Assembly (NCBI GenBank): GCA_028015205.1
Contig: JAPWFG010000024.1
Span: 930,001 to 994,000 of the forward strand
Source: Mytilisepta virgata
Lineage: Eukaryota; Mollusca; Bivalvia; Mytilida; Mytilidae
DNA length: 64,000 bases
Direction of reading: 5' to 3'
The translations under genes and the position numbers were made by a program. The number at the start of each line of letters is the position of its first letter. Position 1 is the stretch's first letter. Below, piece by piece: positions 12,690 to 25,559 of the stretch. The notes beneath the pieces are model-generated. The model saw nothing but the letters and a program-made list of their open reading frames with translations. It did not search any database and was not told where the DNA came from.

Positions 12690-13375
12690 TAAAAAATTTG
12701 TCGTACAAACATATGAACATATCGTCGATTTTCGTCTCATCACTTGTTTTCAAGGCCAAAATTGTGAGAAAAAAATGTATCCTTGTTAAAACTAGAAATT
12801 GTGCCATCAGAAACGATGTCCATCCCCGCACTGCACAAGAAAAAACCCTGAATCAAATTTCAAAATTGAATATTGCACATCTACACATAGTGAAGAACGA
12901 TATTAAAATACAAATGAAACCACTGAAACAAAAAATGAATGAGTATTTCCAGAAACAAATCAAAATTAGCAATTTCACCATTTTCGGTCCCAAAATTTGA
13001 TCCCTTAATAGATTTTCAAAATGTAAAACCTTTTTGCATATCTACTGAAAATAAAGAACAATATTATATACAAATAAATTTGTTAAATCTAAATGAAAAA
13101 TGAAAGAGGAGTTTATAGCACAAGCTTAAATTCACTATTTCCAAAATACAACCCCTGTGGGCCTCAAGTTGTCAAAATCAAAATTCTAAAACCTTATTGC
13201 GCATCTACAGACAGTATGTGACAATACTGTATAGAAATTAAATGCATGAAATTAAAACTGAACGAGGAGTTCTGGAGACAAGATTATCTAACGGACGGAC
13301 AGACCAACGGACAGACGGGCCGATTACAAATATCCCCGAACTTCATTCGAAGTGCCGGGATAATAAAGCACCCGC
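12690..13375 (+). repeat. Dispersed repeat ending in GGACGGACAGACC tract
   Basis: Two related units, each with 'gcacatctacacatagtg' or 'gcgcatctacagacagtatg' followed by 'gaac/gacaatatt...atacaaat', are followed by 'taacggacggacagaccaac' and 'gtgccgggataataaag'. I recognise this tail as common in bivalve repeats. Frames at 12698 and 13242 are accidental products of the repeat. Confidence 0.5.
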
Positions 13376-14893
13376 TGTGCATGCCAAATGGGTGCCCACT
13401 CATGTAAGTGTGTTTTCGATGAGTTATCGTACATGTATGATAACAATGAAAAAACACTCTATCTTTTTCTTTTCGAAGAAAATGAATTCAATTACCAAAC
13501 TTTTGGTGTATTTATTATCTATGATTTTCTTAGAAAAAAAAGAAGTTGGGTTTTCTCTCTTTGAACAGCCTCAACCGAAATCGAGGAAGTACAACATTGG
13601 GGGTTTTCGCAACCTATTAAGAATTGTATTAAGAATATACATGTACATGAATATATGTTCCAATTGTACAAAGAGATAATACACCTACACGTTTAAATAG
13701 TATACATGTAGGTTTAATTTTCCCGGAAGCATGACAAATACATTTCTTTTGGACCGTAACGATAGATTTCGTCATTGTTATAAAACGTATATTCTAATAA
13801 ATATGAACAATAAAAATGTCGAAACGAAAGCATGATAGAAGAAGACATTAATACTAACCCCCCCCCCCCCCCCCCCCTAAAGAAAAAAAATCAAACATAT
13901 ACACACAAACCCATAAACGTCTCATTGTAATTGAAAGAAAATACAAAAATAGACAAATTCTGTTAATAAGACGAGAAATCCAAGTTAAAATGTAGAGCAC
14001 AATTAGATAGATCGGTTTCTACTTCCGCTTAATGCATTATTGGCAAAAATGTCGAAAACATATCGAAAGAACTGAGAAATTGAAAGGTACACACAAAAAA
14101 AGTAGGTAGACCTTTTAAAAAAATAACAAGGAATTTCGAGAGAGCACAGTCATTTACTTTCTCTGTAAACTTGTCAACCACAAATTTGAAAATCTCATAA
14201 TAGTTTTATTTTATTTTGGGTCCTTATTTCAAAAGTTTGGGATGAATTAAAATTTTAAAGTGTCAGCTAACCAAAACGTCAGAAAATTCACAATAACTGA
14301 AGATAAGACCAAATGAAGATTTTTTTAAAATATTTTTCTTATTTCCATCATTCCATTAATTTGGATGGCAAAGACTGCCCATTCAAAATCTTTATCAATT
14401 CAATTTCCCGTGTAAGTAAGTGGCCTTGTTTTCGTTAAGAATCAGTATCTTTTCGAAAACATACATGACATATATAGGGAATTTAAAAAAAAATGAAGAT
14501 GAAAATACGAAATTGAAACACAGCTAAAATCATCTTATATACTGGTAATTCAATGCAACTCAATGACATTTAAGTCACCTTGACCTACATTTAAGCTTGA
14601 ATGACTGGTTAAATTATTGCATTTGGGATTTGGGTGTATTTTAATAGAAACTATAATGGTAATATAGTAATGATGTTTCACAACTCCAGTCACCATAAAC
14701 ACAACTCATCTACATTTGAGACACTAAATATATTTTTATAAACTATACTCTATGGTAGCATTACCTAGTTGGTTAATTTTTTGTATTTAAGTCCTTGTTG
14801 ACATATCATTGATATTTCACAACTACAGCCATCTCTTTCAGATATATGTATTAAAAAAAATAATTACAGGCACATTGGTAATAGATTTGAAAC
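13376..14893. other. Upstream region of the first Ig-like gene
   Basis: AT-rich sequence with a C20 run at 13858-13877. No clear TATA box or other promoter element could be assigned upstream of the start codon at 14894. The promoter of that gene presumably lies in the last few hundred bases. Confidence 0.4.
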
Positions 14894-17800
14894 ATGGCAC
14901 TGTACACGGAAACAAAACGTCTAATGAAAAAGCACGTGTGTTTTGCTGTAACTATATATCTCTTCATTGTCTCAAGAAGTAATGCAACAGGTGAAGTAGT
15001 ATTTGTTAAAAAAAAAAAAAAAAAAACTCAAAGTAGAGCAAATTTTTATAAACTTTAAGAAATAATCATTCAATAGAAAGAAAAAATTACAAAAATAGAT
15101 AACATACATGTATACTCCATACGTTCATATTTTTAGTTATACCGGACTAACCGGCCATACTATTCTTATTCATTAAATTGGATTGCGCATTAAGTGTGGA
15201 GATTGTTGTTTCACTTTGTCAACAGCCCAGGTTAATATACTGCTGTTGCCTGTGTCATCACCAATCTGACCAAAACAATAACTAAATTGGAGATCTGTAT
15301 AATCCCGTTAGGCATACGTGTTTATAATCATGAACGGTTTCATTTGTGAGGTCAGAGATTTTCGTAATTGTGCGGATATCACTTTTCACTTGCAAGATTT
15401 TTAAAACTATATATATGAGCCTCTTTAAACGTCGTGTCGGTGCTGCCTGCTTTTGATGTTGCTGCCTTCATTAGTAACCACGAAATGATCCACTATAGTT
15501 TATAAATCGTTTGTGCTAAAAAAAAAACAACAACAATAAATAAAATCTTGTCTAAAAGTAGATAGACACAAGTATCAGAGCGTTGTTAACTATTAAGTTT
15601 TACCTCGCAGCAAATACACTTATTTTCCAGGAAAAACTTATATATATATTCTCCCCAATTGCAATTTAACGGCTTCCATGAACGAAGGTCTCTTTTGGAG
15701 CATGAGATTCAATTCCTGCTTCTTTTTTCTTTGCAAGTTGATATTGCATTGCACTAGTCCTTTTTTTTTGTGTTATTCTATTCTGTTTGGTTTGCTGTTA
15801 TTGTTTTGTTTCCTTTGTTTTACCTTTCTATTATTTGTTCTCAGTGTTTTTGCTCACGAATTTGAATTGTCTTTGGAAATTACTTGGTCTCATATACCTT
15901 TTCCTCAGTCTACGGTACTGGTGAGTACTATTGGCGATACTTAATTTTGGCAATTTCATAATGGAGTCAACAGTTAGCCCGGATAAAACAGCAACTGGAA
16001 CGTTAAAGTGGCCTTAAAACCATTTATATATTTGGTATTTACATGTGTCTGTTCTCAATTTAGAACTAAAGAACGAAACATGCCTCCTTCACTTAATACA
16101 ATGTAATTATACATGTGCATTGACTCTAACTTGAAAATATTTAAGAAGATAGCACTGATTATTCCTGTGTATTCTTGCAGTTCGCTGGTATACGAAAACC
16201 GATCCTGTAGTATTTGGTGAAAACGTTATGCTCATGTGTTCAGTAAACTGGAAATCTTGCAGTGAATGTCCTGTTCGGTGGCATGGTGGAAAAGAATTGA
16301 ATCTTATATCTATAAATACGATTTCATCAAACTCCAACAAATACACACTGACCTACGAATCTGGTGGGGTTGGTCTAATTATTCATAATTTCGACCAGAG
16401 TGATATTAACGTAGACTATAGATGCAGTTTTGGATTTCAAAATTATCAACAAACTCTGAAAATGAAAGACAATTATGAGTGTAAGTACTTTTTATATATA
16501 TATCTTGAAACAAACGTGTTATCATCTGCTAAATGCCTTAGAATGAATGGCTAGAGCTCGAATCATTTAACAAGTCTAGTATTATTATCCATTTTTTCCC
16601 CCTTCAAATTCATTTTTTCCAAGTCAACATCGGTAAACGAATAACATAGGAATAAGCCGGTTAAAGAAATAGGAAGACGAAGGTTTGAAGCAAGTCGAAA
16701 ACTTAATCGAAACCAATGAAATTGACTTTGAGTAAAAATGAAAACAAAAGACAAATAATTTAAAAATAGACACGACAATATACATTTTTTATGGTAAACT
16801 TTCACAAGGATAAGCAATAATATGATTGCCTGTTTCCTTTGAATACTGGGAATATTATTAAAACGACATTTTGAAATTTCTTAATGGGTTAATGTCAATT
16901 TTATTAAATTAAATTCAGTATTCAAAGATCTTTCGTTTACCAACAGCATTTTTATCATAAATGATGTACTACAGATAGTTACTATAAATTTATATCTATC
17001 ATAAACAGTTTCTCCATGTTCTTTGATATGTAAATTGATACACATTTACCATATGGATCGAGGGGGTATAAAACTTGAGTATGCACTAGGTATTTATATT
17101 TATTTAACACTTACCAACGTGAATACAATTACAGCTTCAAAAAATTGAATCAAAATGTTTGTTATGGAATATATTCTCGTGCATGCATGATTTGTCGCCG
17201 ATACCTTGCCTGCGACATGTTGTCATGAAATCAAAAATACAAACAAAAGATTATTATAGATTCCAACAGTTTAAGGGCAACTCACAATTAATGTAATGTA
17301 CCCCAACTGGGTTATAGTACCATGATTGGGGTATAATGGTATCCTTGGTGACAATAAATGAAAAGAACAAACACTATTCTTCGAAGTTAATATCTTTTCA
17401 TGTCAGAAAAATAAATTATAATTATTAAGTTTTTGTGTAATGATTTTTTCTTTAAAAATTACATCCCAGGTCCTTTGTTTTTACAGGGGTGATCTGAGAC
17501 GGATCACCCCTGCCAGATCACCCCAGCAAGAGTGCTTTGTTAGTTTAAAGTTGACGGGAACAATTTACTCACGATTAAAACTTAGAAAATTTATGCAGAA
17601 ACATAAATTACAAATTAAAAATTAACATTAAAATTTAGAAAGAATGTACCGAGAATCGAACCTGGGACCGTTCATTAGCCATCCACGTTAACCAATAGGC
17701 CAGTGAAGCTCACACCGATTAACGTTAATTTTACCTATAAGAATATTAAGTTCGGGGTTCCAGTGGGGAATACAATATATAATATATATAAAAGTATATT

Positions 17801-19510
17801 ATAACGTAAAATAGTACTGAAATGTTTACTTTAAGTTTATTATTATTTATCACGGATGAGCTGGGATGTAAAATAGTTATCCCACTCGGACTTGGTGTGT
17901 CTGTATAAGATCATCCCGAGGGCCGGTATGTACCGGCCCTCGGGATGATCTTATACAGACACACCAAGTCCGAGTGGGATAACTATTTTACATCCCAGCT
18001 CATCCGTGATAAATAATAATAAACTTAAAGTAAACATTTCAGTACATAAAGTAATCGAGTTAGCTCTCTTTGATCAGCATCAACTGAAACCGGGCAATTT
18101 TTTGTTTCACTTATTTTTTCTCATAAAATATTTTTTAAAGACTTGACTGGAATTGGACTCAAATATGCAAGTATTTTTATGTTAAATTTTCTTCTGAAAA
18201 ATAGATATATATATATATATCTTTCAAAGGTTGCTTTATTCCTTTTAATAGGCAATTGTATTCAGTCCAATCCTTAAGCAATAATAGAATAAGAACTAAA
18301 AAGTTAACAAGACACCCCAATTGATTAGGCTGTACCATTGTACACTTCTTAGGGTATTATATCCAAATTGGAGAGCATTAAGCTAATTAGGGTCGCCCAA
18401 GCCTATTATATATCAATTATATGGTTATCAGACGAAGTACTGAAGGCTCAGAAATAGTATTCTGACCACTACTGAGTTTCCAGCAAAGTGTAGTAAGCTG
18501 TCGCAACAATATATACACCCACTCAAGAGGAATGTATTAACTCGCATACCACCCTTAAAAATTTGAAACATGTAAATTTTAATTTTCTTATCATTGTCTT
18601 AAACTTTTGTGATTTGACATGTTTATAAAGCTCTGGGTCCATATGCATACTTAAGAGCTTCCAAAGGAAACACTTAAGATAAGTAAACCCCGCCCAATTT
18701 TCATATGTGGTATCCATAAGAATTCTTAGTTTAATATATCTTTAACTGCAATGCGCAGTCAACCCACAATAAAGTGTTACATACAAGCAGCACTAAAAAT
18801 TTCACTTCAGTCTAAAACTTGTACATGTATATAAAGGGAATCCAAGGGACCACAGAAAAGTGCCCTTCAGGAGCAGATGCCCTTAAAAAAATGAATGGTT
18901 GCTCCCATATTTCAATTTTTAGTATGTTTATTATCTTATATTTACCATTTAATTAAGGTCACGATGAATTCCGTATTTCCTCTTTCATAAGGTAAGATAC
19001 TACTGAGTTCAAGTCATGCATAACACTTATGTTTGTTCCATGAAGGAAATTAGTGAAATCTTAGTTGGAAAAACTTAAGTTAAGAAGTTTTATGTATTCG
19101 TGCTGCTCTGGGCCCATATATAAAAGAATATGTAAAAATATAGTGATGTTTTGATATAGCGTCAGTCGAACATATCTGTCTGATTGTTATCCGTGTTTTT
19201 ATCTATTGTATACAATAATAGATCAACCGTCGAAAGACACCATAGAGACAAGCATGTCAATTGAGGATAATAGTGATCTAAATATAACAATTTTGTTTAT
19301 GGAAGTTCATCCGATACCAGTATGTAACATGAGTATTAATGTAAGTACTCAAGGAGTATATAACCTGTACATGTAGTTAATTGATTACCTGTGCATGCAT
19401 ATGTTACTAGTTAAAATGAAAATGAAAATAAATATCTTAGTCAACTGGTTCAGTATTCTAAAATAAAAAAGCTCTTATACATGTCATGGATATACAGCTA
19501 ACCCCCTTTT

Positions 19511-19542
<32 letters not shown>

Positions 19543-22500
19543 AAAAAAAAAAAAAAACAAAAAACAAAAAACAAAAAAACAAAAACAAAAACAAAAACAT
19601 TAAACGCGCAATTGATTGACTTCGTGTCTGGTTGAATTGAACGATGCCACTGGATATCCCCCCTCGGTGTAACAACTCTGATAAAGAGTTTAAAATGCTC
19701 ACTCAGTGATATTTTCATAACGGAATAAAACAAACAAATGTTATATATATTTAAATAACAATGGAAGCTCAATATATTACAAGAATGCATTGTGATGAAC
19801 GTAAGAAACACGAATGCAAGTCAAATCACCCCCAAGACAACTCGCCAAATTCAAAGTCAACTCGCCTTCTCGGTTAACCGAGACAACTCGACCCCTTCAA
19901 AGTCAAGCCTCCCACAGTATTAGACAACTCGCCCTCCGATAAAAATGAAATAATTAACCCATCTTAAAATAATGTTTGCCATTAAAAATTTATTTAATTT
20001 TTTTTTTATTAATACTATAATTGAAAAAAATATGATTAAAGAAATGAACCCCGAGATGTGTGTATGGTACAAGTTCATTAGTGTTTTCCACTAATGATGA
20101 AATATATAAATGTAACGATTATTAATCACTTTACGTAATATAATTATTGTTGGCTTGTGAAATCAGAGTGATTACAATTTAAATTAGTTTTGGATTGGAT
20201 GCTTTGCGATGATTACAGAAACCGCTGTCGGAAGATACAAATTAAATTTTCATCAAAGATTAACACCAAAGACGCTACCTGGATCATCGGCACAACATGG
20301 ACAGTGTACCGACACTCAGTAAAAACCAACAACAACGAAAATTGCGGTGCTATCTAAAGGAGACATTAGCTGTTTAACTATAATATCTGTTTATAGTGCT
20401 TTTAAAGTTATCATAGTGAATTCTTGTTAAAAGCTTCCATTGTTATTTGAATAAATTTTACAATAATATATTTTACATTCATTTGTTTTATTCCATAGAA
20501 AAACGATGACAGTTGTTATCAGATTGAGCATTTGAAACTCTTTATGATCTTCATTAGGATGGGCGAGTTGTCTAACATAAATGGGCGAGTTGTCCGACAT
20601 GATTGGGCGAGTTGTCTCAACAGGTGGTCGACTTGTCCAGTGGGCGACTTGTCTTGGGGGTGACTTGACCTGATACCAAAAACACTAACATACACATTTA
20701 ATGTCCGCCGTAGATTGCGCCGCATTTCTTCAACCGTTCGATGATCTCACTTGTGATATGTTTGGTCATGAGTATGTTAGAGAGTATCCCCGGTTTTGAA
20801 GCATGTGTTGTCTGCCATTGGCAGGGAATAAGTCACCATTCTGGCGTACAGTATGAAGCTTGTCTGCTGTGTTTCTCTTTGGTGACAATTAAATTTCCGA
20901 AAGCGGTCTCTGTCACCATCAAATCGTAATCACTGCTGATTTCAGAAGCTAACAAATTGCATTAGTAATATTTATATTTAGTTCATTTTTATCGGACAGT
21001 GAGTTGTTCAATACTGTGGGTGACATGTTTACGAAATGGGCGAGTTGTCTTGGGGCGAGTCGACTTGCATTCAAAAACAAGGACATAAGTTTGTGTGGCT
21101 TAAATCTATCTTACGAAACCTTGAAATACATCAACGATACATGTATAATATCGCTTCCATCCTCTTGACACACAAATCACAGTTCATCAACATTTGGGTC
21201 AATTTAATGTACATTAAACAATGTTTAACGCATTTGTACATATTATCAGGTTTTCTGCAAACGTATATCGTAAAATATCAGCCGCGAGACACAATGTGAA
21301 GCGAGTGAGCGTAGCGAACGAGCTAAAAAGCTTCATATTGTGTCGAGCGGCTTATATTTTACAATATTTGTTTGAAGAAAATTTGATGATAAATGTATCG
21401 TATTGTTAACTAGCAATCTTAATGGAATTTCTTACTTTTCAATGGCCATCTGCCTATAACCGGATGTTTTCCTGATATATTCGGGTCAACTTTGGGTCAA
21501 ACATTATGACGTCGCTGATATATTCGGGTCAGCTCATATTAGGGTCGGGTCAACTCTTTACGACGTCACAGTGCCGAAATACGGAAACTGTGAAGGCCTC
21601 AGCAGGTCGATATAGGCATAGGGAAATACGATAAAATTCCATATCTTAGGAATCCATGGTACATATATTATATCAATGGTTAATTCATCACTGTAACCAT
21701 TATATAATATATAATGCGTTTCTAAAGCATTTGAGTCACACATTTCAGGCTTAAATGAATCGATAAAGATGTTCTTTTATTAGATCCTTTTCTCAGAAAC
21801 CCATTGAGACATTTCAATGATTTAACATCACAACATTCATCTTAAATGATACAACACAAGTCAGCAACATTTGAATAACTGTGACATTTTAGTTATCATT
21901 TTGGTCTATTTCTCAAAAACATACGATGATACCGGTACAGTAATGATATATCATAACCACAATCAGCTGTAGTTCAGTACAGATCAGCAACACTTCAGAC
22001 GCTATTGGCAATTTCATGCTGGATTGATCCAAATAAATGTCCGTCCGGAACTGAATTTAATTTAGTACTTCAGGTTTATCAGTATAAAATTAAATATCAG
22101 AATTCACAAAAACTCGCAACGATAAAAAAATCTACAATATATGTAAATAAATCTAAAATGATGCCGTTCCACTAAAATCCTCTTATGTAGTAGGTTATTT
22201 TACTAGATATTAAACTTCACTTGCTATGTCATGTATGTATTTGCAGAACAATTGGACACCTATATATAATTATACTACTAGGAAAAAATTGTTTTACAGC
22301 GTCTTTTTCAACCTACAATATCGGCCTGTTCATAACACTTGTAGGGAAGCCATACAGATTCGATGTATTGTGGGGACAAGAGTCCATTACCTTTTTAATG
22401 AAACCGTGTTATTTAAATGCAACAACACAGGTAAGTTAATTAAAATCATGAACATTTGCAATTTCGGTGCGATCATGCATATTTGTTAAATTTACTTTTG

Positions 22501-22985
22501 AACGTAAAAATTTCACACCTTTGACCCTTCATTACATTTTCCTTTTTTTCTTTTCCGATGTTTGTATTTGCCTTCAATTCAAAAATATTAATTTTGTTTG
22601 TTTCTCGATGACTTTATTATAAAAACATATTATTGTCCTATGATAAAACAATTTAATTTTGAACTTACATCTTTTGCCAGTGCACGAGAAGACCGTCAGG
22701 TGCTGGATACCGATTTTTTCAACCGTGGTGCCTGTGATTGTCATTGTAGGAGTGATTATATTATGTGTAATTCAAAGAAAGAAACTTCTGCTAAGTAATT
22801 CTAAACTTATGAACCAATCCAGAAGAGAAACTAATAAGCATTCAAGAAACGAAAGTTCTTCTTACCAAAATGATAGACTGTTAAAGGATTCGAATAACAG
22901 ATGCAAAGATCCGAGATCTGATTCAGACAACAGCAAGACTGGAAATCTACTTCATAAAAATAGAACATATTTATTAGACGCCTAA
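14894..22985 (+). CDS. Ig-like single-pass membrane receptor, long-tailed paralogue (five exons)
   Basis: Coding exons are 14894-14990, 16181-16480, 19222-19340, 22247-22430 and 22681-22985, with GT/AG borders, intron phases 1,1,0,1 and a 334-residue product. Residues 1-32 form a signal peptide (hydrophobic VCFAVTIYLFIV). Exon 2 (33-132) is Ig-like: Cys52, Trp66 and Cys114 in DINVDYRC, with an extra Cys59/Cys62 pair. Exons 3-4 (133-233) form a second ectodomain part with Cys167, 204, 212 and 230 and sites NMS, NIT and NET. The membrane span is about 242-264 (IFSTVVPVIVIVGVIILCV). A tail of about 70 residues contains SSYQND, which fits the Grb2-type YxN motif. The start is chosen because the paralogue at 28.6 kb has an exon 1 of identical length (97 bp). 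Introns 2 and 3 hold transposons. I do not recognise the family; a cell-surface recognition or adhesion role is inference. Confidence 0.85.
15690..15935 (+). repeat. Decayed retroelement tail in intron 1
   Basis: T-rich text ending 'tttttgctcacgaatttgaattgtctttggaaatta' resembles the 'ttatgagtttgactgtccctttggtatctttcg' end common at the tail of a mussel retroelement. Related pieces lie at 33.4 and 40.3 kb. An acceptor-like and a donor-like site flank 15845-15920, but the phase does not fit the gene. Confidence 0.4.
17470..17530. repeat. Short inverted repeat around GGTGATCTG
   Basis: CAGGGGTGATCTGAGACGGA is followed by TCACCCCTG and then CAGATCACCCC, so the GGGGTGATC motif is present in both orientations within 60 bp and could fold into alternative hairpins. 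Confidence 0.5.
17648..17718 (-). repeat. tRNA-derived SINE head, degenerate
   Basis: On the minus strand the sequence has an A-box-like TGGCCTATTGG and a B-box GGTTCGATTC about 35 bases later, followed by a T-arm with four of five pairs. The two halves of the acceptor stem do not pair, so this is not a working tRNA and is best read as the head of a tRNA-derived SINE. Confidence 0.55.
17814..18045. repeat. Perfect 232-bp palindrome
   Basis: Arms 17814-17928 and 17931-18045 (115 bp each) are exact reverse complements by my base-by-base reading, with only TG at the centre. The arms start GTACTGAAATGTTTACTTTA and meet at GGCCGGTA-TG-TACCGGCC. It lies in intron 2 of the first Ig-like gene, inside a TIR element. 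Confidence 0.93.
19500..19600. repeat. Poly-C/poly-A low-complexity tract in intron 3
   Basis: A run of C (about 19513-19530) is followed by an A-rich stretch with CAAAAA repeats to about 19598. The minus-strand frames over it (F, L and G rich) are artefacts. Confidence 0.9.
19812..21072. mobile_element. Non-autonomous element with GGGCGAGTTGTC subterminal repeats, in intron 3
   Basis: Ends: GAATGCAAGTCAAATCACCC at 19812 and, inverted, ...GGGGCGAGTCGACTTGCATTC ending at 21072 (split: GGGGCGAGTC GACTTGCATTC). The left 120 bp carries at least four copies of GACAACTCG(C/A)C. The right part carries at least five copies of GGGCGA(G/C)TTGTC (20570-20650 and 21038). All left copies face opposite to the right copies. 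The 0.5-kb middle is unique and non-coding. I could not identify a target-site duplication. Confidence 0.7.
21251..21381. repeat. Foldback hairpin element with GAGCGTAGCGAACGAG loop, in intron 3
   Basis: Arms 21251-21302 and 21330-21381 are reverse complements with few mismatches (AAAATATCAGCCGC pairs with GCGGCTTATATTTT). The loop reads GAGTGAGCGTAGCGAACGAG followed by CTAAAAA. Confidence 0.88.
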
Positions 22986-25524
22986 ATGAAGGGCATTATT
23001 ATAAATTTCATGGATGCAATTTTTTGACATTGACAAATTAAAAGAACAATGGTAAGCACATATGTTCTGATGATTCTGAGCAAAGTCCAGCGGTCATAGT
23101 CTGCCTTTCTACAGCTGAACATTCGATGGATTGAAAAAATGATGCCATCTCCTACGTCATGCGAAAAAATACAGTTTTCACTTAACACTTTTAACTGATA
23201 TATCATGTAAATTGTATTTAGAATATATGTGTCATCATTTTAATGCCATTCATTATCCTAATTAATCGTACCACTTCGTAGTCAAATATCACTCCTCGGA
23301 TTACCAATACATGATATTCCAAGGAGTAACAATATCCCAATATAGTGTTATTGCACGAATAATGGGAAATATTGTCCCGAGTAGAATGTACTCAGATCCC
23401 GGAAATAACCCGAAAAACTGCCAAAAACTTCGTCCTTACAATGCAATATTGTTCTCCGTGCAATATCGGCTAACATTGCCCGCTAATTTTTTTATTACGT
23501 TCTACAGGAACTATTACGTTGCTATACAATAATAAATTATATTCTCATATAAGAATTATACTTTACTTTAATTAACACATTTGGTGTTAACCTTTCACTT
23601 TAATTTAAAATACTTTGTCCACACATAACATTTACGTTTTGCCTTTACGAATCAATTAAAGTACACTACAACATCGATATCTCATGTGTTGATTCTTCTT
23701 TGTTCTGACATGATGGCTGTTTTTTTTTCTTTTTGATATAACGTCCCAGGGTCCCTATCATTATGAAAACTGTCGTTTTTCGTCACAGGAATTTTCAGAT
23801 AGCAAATATGATACATTTATGTACATGACTACATTGTATGTACATGACAATTAGTCATGTATAACTTTTTCTGCTCTTATTTGGAAGCTCATTTCTCATA
23901 TCCTACAGATGCTTCGGGTCATTTTCAACCATTGTGATCAGAAAATTCAAAGATTGAAATGTGAACAGTTTACAGTCCAAACATCAAGTTATGGCAAATT
24001 TTAGCAGACCAGAGAAATTACTGATCTCTTTGGTCCTAATTCCTCCATAAAGGTAACATACAACAAAGAAAAAAGCAAAGGAAGTCTAAAATAATGAGCT
24101 TAACACATACTTTGCTTCTGTAAAAGAATCGCGAATGCTCTATGCGTTCGCGGAATGGATTTTTTGTATTGTGAAAGTGAAATTTAAGGACAATTTTTAG
24201 TCGGTCAATTAACCCCGATGAGTCCTTCAAGAAAACAAAAATTGAAACATTTTTTGCAATGGAAAAATAAATTCACACAAAAAAGTGGAAAAATGTTAAA
24301 ATTGACTGAATCAGACCCGTCTTAAAATTTGCAAAACTATTAATTTTAATATATTTCATGCACTTTGTGTATAATTAGTGCAACACAGGGATGAAATACT
24401 TTAATTTAATAAAATCTCACATAGTTATTTTTGTTTCTCTGGAAGACATGATTGAACAAAATCAACTAAGTTCAACGAAAAGAGGGAACCGTTTGGAATT
24501 CAACAACGAGAAGATTGTCTCTTTTGTTTGTTATTAGTATAAATAAAAAAAAAAATCAACAAAACATATTTAAGAATCTCTTCTTCTAAAACTATTTCGG
24601 CAATTGAGACTAAACTTTAGCGGAATAGACGTCCTTAAATGGTCCCCATTCAAAAATTTTGTTCGGAGGTCCAGACCTTGGACCAATATGGCCGCTGTTA
24701 CCATAACAGAAAAATTAGCAAAATGATATTTAAAAACTTCTCTTTTGAAACTACACTGTTGTACTAGGGAAATTAATATCAAACTTGAGTCCTTCGATCG
24801 CTTCCTTTAAAATTTTTATGGGCAGTTTTATTATTTCCCTGTTCCAGGACGAGTGCTGATTGTGTAGGTAGTGCAAGAATAAATACATTATTCTACTTAT
24901 TAAATTATGAGGTCTGTAATTTGATATAGATTAACAATGTCTTATTTCATTATCACTTTAGCACTTAATCCGCGATCGGACACGGAAACATTAAGCAATT
25001 GCCTCTATAATTCACGAATAAGTGTATTGGCCACATGCATTTTCAAAAACTATAATGATTTGCACTTAGGTACATATAGCTGTGCATTCTGTCACAAACA
25101 TGACAAACATGACAAACAATAAAGTTACGAAGATTCAATTATTCATATTTATACTCAAAATAATACTTCATCAATTTATCGATAAAAATAAATATTATTA
25201 TGGGAAAATACCGTGAATTTCTGTGTACACATGAATATTTATTGTGTTTTACAGACATAATTAAAATTTACACACCATAAGGAAGAAGACAATGTTATCT
25301 TTTTAAAATGTAATCATGGAAATAAGTATATGGTCTTTGAATCTATTGAATTGTTGTTATCATGTTTACTAAACCTTCATGCGTCTCTAATGTCTTTTAA
25401 TTAAAGTGTATTATAGGGAACAATTTGTATTTTCAACTACCAAGAAGTAGTTTGAGAAAATTTTATTTTGACATCGGACCTTGACCGGGTACGATTGCAT
25501 AGAAAGTATTCACTTTCATCTAAT
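22986..25524. other. Intergenic region after the first Ig-like gene
   Basis: No gene recognised. A degenerate AATTAAA occurs about 50 bp after the stop codon and could act in 3' end formation, though weakly. The region 23275-23480 repeats 'aatattg' and 'ggagtaacaatatccc' motifs in both orientations and may be a decayed foldback. The rest is AT-rich. Confidence 0.45.
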
Positions 25525-25559
25525 CAAGGACAATTAGACACCTATATACATGATATATA

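Larger units (their letters stand above)
17299..18374. mobile_element. TIR element of the CCCCAATTGGGG family, in intron 2
   Basis: The left edge reads TACCCCAACTGGGTTATAGT and then GATTGGGGTATAATGGTA. The right edge carries CACCCCAATTGATTAGG, GTACCATTGTAC and GGGTATTATATCC. Ends and about 30 bp of interior match the element at 6.9-7.7 kb. It is loaded with two further insertions: a tRNA-like sequence (17.65 kb) and a perfect palindrome (17.8-18.0 kb). No transposase. Confidence 0.6.

Noticed and set aside
13242..13679. 145-residue frame including RLSNGRTDQRTDGP
   Set aside because: The first half translates the GGACGGACAGACC repeat tail; not a gene.
15678..15944. Possible extra exon 15845-15920 in the first receptor gene (acceptor-like CTCAG and donor GTGAGT)
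   Set aside because: Its length shifts the phase between exons 1 and 2, the paralogue has no counterpart, and the sequence resembles a retroelement tail.
17648..17718. Functional tRNA gene on the minus strand
   Set aside because: A- and B-boxes are present but the acceptor stem cannot pair, so it is a SINE-type relic. The same applies to 29708-29785.
19484..19811. Minus-strand frames rich in Phe, Leu and Gly
   Set aside because: They run over a poly-C/poly-A tract.
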